The notes under the pieces are model-generated. The model saw only the letters and a list, made by a program, of their open reading frames with translations, searched no databases and was not told where the DNA came from. The position numbers were made by a program, and so were the translations under genes. Positions 13,617 through 14,611 of a DNA stretch of 14,611 nt are shown here, one piece after another. This stretch comes from JASHVB01 sp049522565 (GTDB lineage Bacteria; Pseudomonadota; Alphaproteobacteria; Acetobacterales; Acetobacteraceae): positions 1 through 14,611 of the forward strand of contig JBEKNT010000144.1 of NCBI GenBank assembly GCA_049522565.1. Reading direction: 5' to 3'. The stretch's first letter is position 1. The number at the start of each line of letters is the position of its first letter.

Positions 13617-14467
13617 GGGGCCGTCCCCTGGCTGTTGCAGAACGCGTCGAGCGCGGCGGTCTCCTTGCGATCGCCCTCGTAGTCCGCGGCGATGCGTTCG
13701 TACAGCCGGGCAGCGGCTTGGTAGAACTGGCGCGCGGCCGGATCCTCGCCGACGAATTCGGCGATCTCCTCCATCTCGGCCACCCAACGATACGCCTTGG
13801 AATACATCCGCGGCATCTGCCGGGTGAGCCAGCCGACCAGTGCCGGCTGGCTGGTCAGCAGCTCCTGCTTCAGGTCGTCGGCGGTGCCGGCGCGGGTGGC
13901 AGCCAGCATCATCGCGGCGCCCAGCGCGGTGAAGCCCTTGGTGATGCCGGCATACGACATCTTCATCGCGGAGGCGGCACCGATCGGGCCGGGCTGCACC
14001 GGCATTTCCAGTCCGTATTGTTGCAGCACCGCGACGCGCGGCGCCGCCTCGCCGGACAAGTAGATGCGGGTGCCCTTGCTGCCCGGTGTGGGCGGACCGC
14101 CGATGATGCCGCCATCGACGAAGGTGGCGCCGGCTTCCTCGATGACACGGGCGATGCGCAGTACGGTGCCGGGATGCACCGCGTTGCAATCGACATAGAT
14201 CGGCTTGTTGCGTGCGGCACGCAGCGCCGGGGCGAGGTGCTCCGCGAGGCCGAGCGCCTCGCCGGGCGGCACGATGGACAGGATGATGTCGGCGGCGGCG
14301 ATCTGGTCGTCCGAGACGCCGACCATGCCGGTGGCCCTGGCGCGGACGAGGGTGGCCTCGCTGCGCCCGGCCAGCGACGTGCGCACCGCGACGCCGTTCT
14401 GGACCAGACGCTGACCGACGGCACTGCCCATCATGCCCGGCGCGATCACGGCAACGACTGGCGGCAT
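13613..14467 (-). CDS. NAD(P)-binding beta-hydroxyacid dehydrogenase-like protein with DUF1932 domain
   Basis: A 284-aa cytosolic oxidoreductase of the 6-phosphogluconate/3-hydroxyisobutyrate dehydrogenase superfamily. The Rossmann motif is APGMMG (9-14), with Ala in place of the first Gly. An Arg-Ser pair at 35-36 after strand 2 hints at NADP (inference). DCNAVHPGT (93-101) is the substrate-side signature. K169 in GAASAMKMSYAG sits where the catalytic Lys of the superfamily lies. The helical C-terminus from about 190 fits DUF1932 and not the usual 6PGDH C-terminal domain. The start at 14467 has AGGAGGGAAA (about 14471-14480). It is the first gene of a two-gene unit with the iron-ADH-like enzyme. 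The substrate is unknown. Confidence 0.88.
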   Translation of the reverse strand: MPPVVAVIAPGMMGSAVGQRLVQNGVAVRTSLAGRSEATLVRARATGMVGVSDDQIAAADIILSIVPPGEALGLAEHLAPALRAARNKPIYVDCNAVHPGTVLRIARVIEEAGATFVDGGIIGGPPTPGSKGTRIYLSGEAAPRVAVLQQYGLEMPVQPGPIGAASAMKMSYAGITKGFTALGAAMMLAATRAGTADDLKQELLTSQPALVGWLTRQMPRMYSKAYRWVAEMEEIAEFVGEDPAARQFYQAAARLYERIAADYEGDRKETAALDAFCNSQGTAP

Positions 14468-14523
14468 GGCTTTCCCTCCTGATGCGACTTCAGGGAGAGC
14501 ATGTCACGCTGGGGGAGACAGTT

Positions 14524-14611
14524 AAACCTCTCCCGCCGTCGGCGGGAGAGGTCGAGACGCGTAAGCGTCGCGGGGTAGGTCGATCGGGTCGGCACGCGGC
14601 ACCTGCTGCGT
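14524..14611. repeat. Intergenic repeat family, copy C (cut by window end)
   Basis: This copy begins with AAACCTCTCCC and a perfect 11-bp hairpin (14527-14537/14541-14551, loop GTC). A second hairpin, GACGC-GTAA-GCGTC (14556-14569), follows, then the shared CGATCGGGTCGGCAC block. It aligns with copy A and copy B. It lies 57 bases upstream of the DUF1932 dehydrogenase start, so it is in or near that gene's promoter or leader. Confidence 0.8.

Noticed and set aside
13617..14189. N-terminal extension of the iron-ADH-like frame to 580 aa
   Set aside because: The frame is open by GC bias across the DUF1932 gene in another phase. The ADH family starts at 13616, coupled by ATGA.

Overview
The window is GC-rich chromosomal DNA from an alphaproteobacterium. 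Acetobacteraceae or a close Rhodospirillales relative is my best guess (inference). The grounds are the very high GC content, an alphaproteobacterial-type RNase E (split S1 domain, C-terminal GWW motif) and many GC-rich palindromic intergenic repeats. No tRNA, rRNA, CRISPR array, transposase or phage gene is visible.

Layout. Bases 1-252 are low-complexity G/C runs followed by a triple-hairpin repeat, and look like a contig edge. 253-2239 (+): the two permeases of a peptide/nickel-type ABC importer (DppB- and DppC-like), separated by a 160-bp inverted repeat; no ATPase or binding-protein gene lies next to them. 2262-4302 (-): a small cupin and, upstream of it, a Tat-type exported multicopper oxidase with a candidate promoter and palindrome. 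4303-6072: 1.77 kb without a convincing gene, holding a mosaic of diverged direct and inverted repeats (4813-5484) and then the leader of rne. 6073-9618 (+): RNase E, 1181 aa, with an approximately 280-residue insertion inside its S1 domain and a long, repeat-rich disordered tail. 9619-9989: a MITE-like palindromic element and a second copy of the intergenic repeat. 9990-11501 (-): a tandem universal stress protein and an NADPH-dependent FMN reductase. 11502-12065: a relatively AT-rich spacer leading into a stand-alone response regulator (12066-12446, +). 12447-14467 (-): two translationally coupled dehydrogenases, a beta-hydroxyacid dehydrogenase/DUF1932 protein and an iron-ADH/maleylacetate-reductase-like enzyme. 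The window ends in a third copy of the intergenic repeat.

How the genes work together. The permease pair imports a peptide-like solute. The oxidase is periplasmic and could handle copper or phenolics. RNase E would scaffold the RNA degradosome through its GWW tail. The usp and FMN-reductase genes form a stress/redox pair. The terminal pair looks like a small catabolic operon of unknown substrate. I see no clear novel defence or mobile system. The least explained signals are the three-copy hairpin repeat family, the 4.8-5.5 kb repeat mosaic, the MITE-like element and the unusual RNase E architecture.
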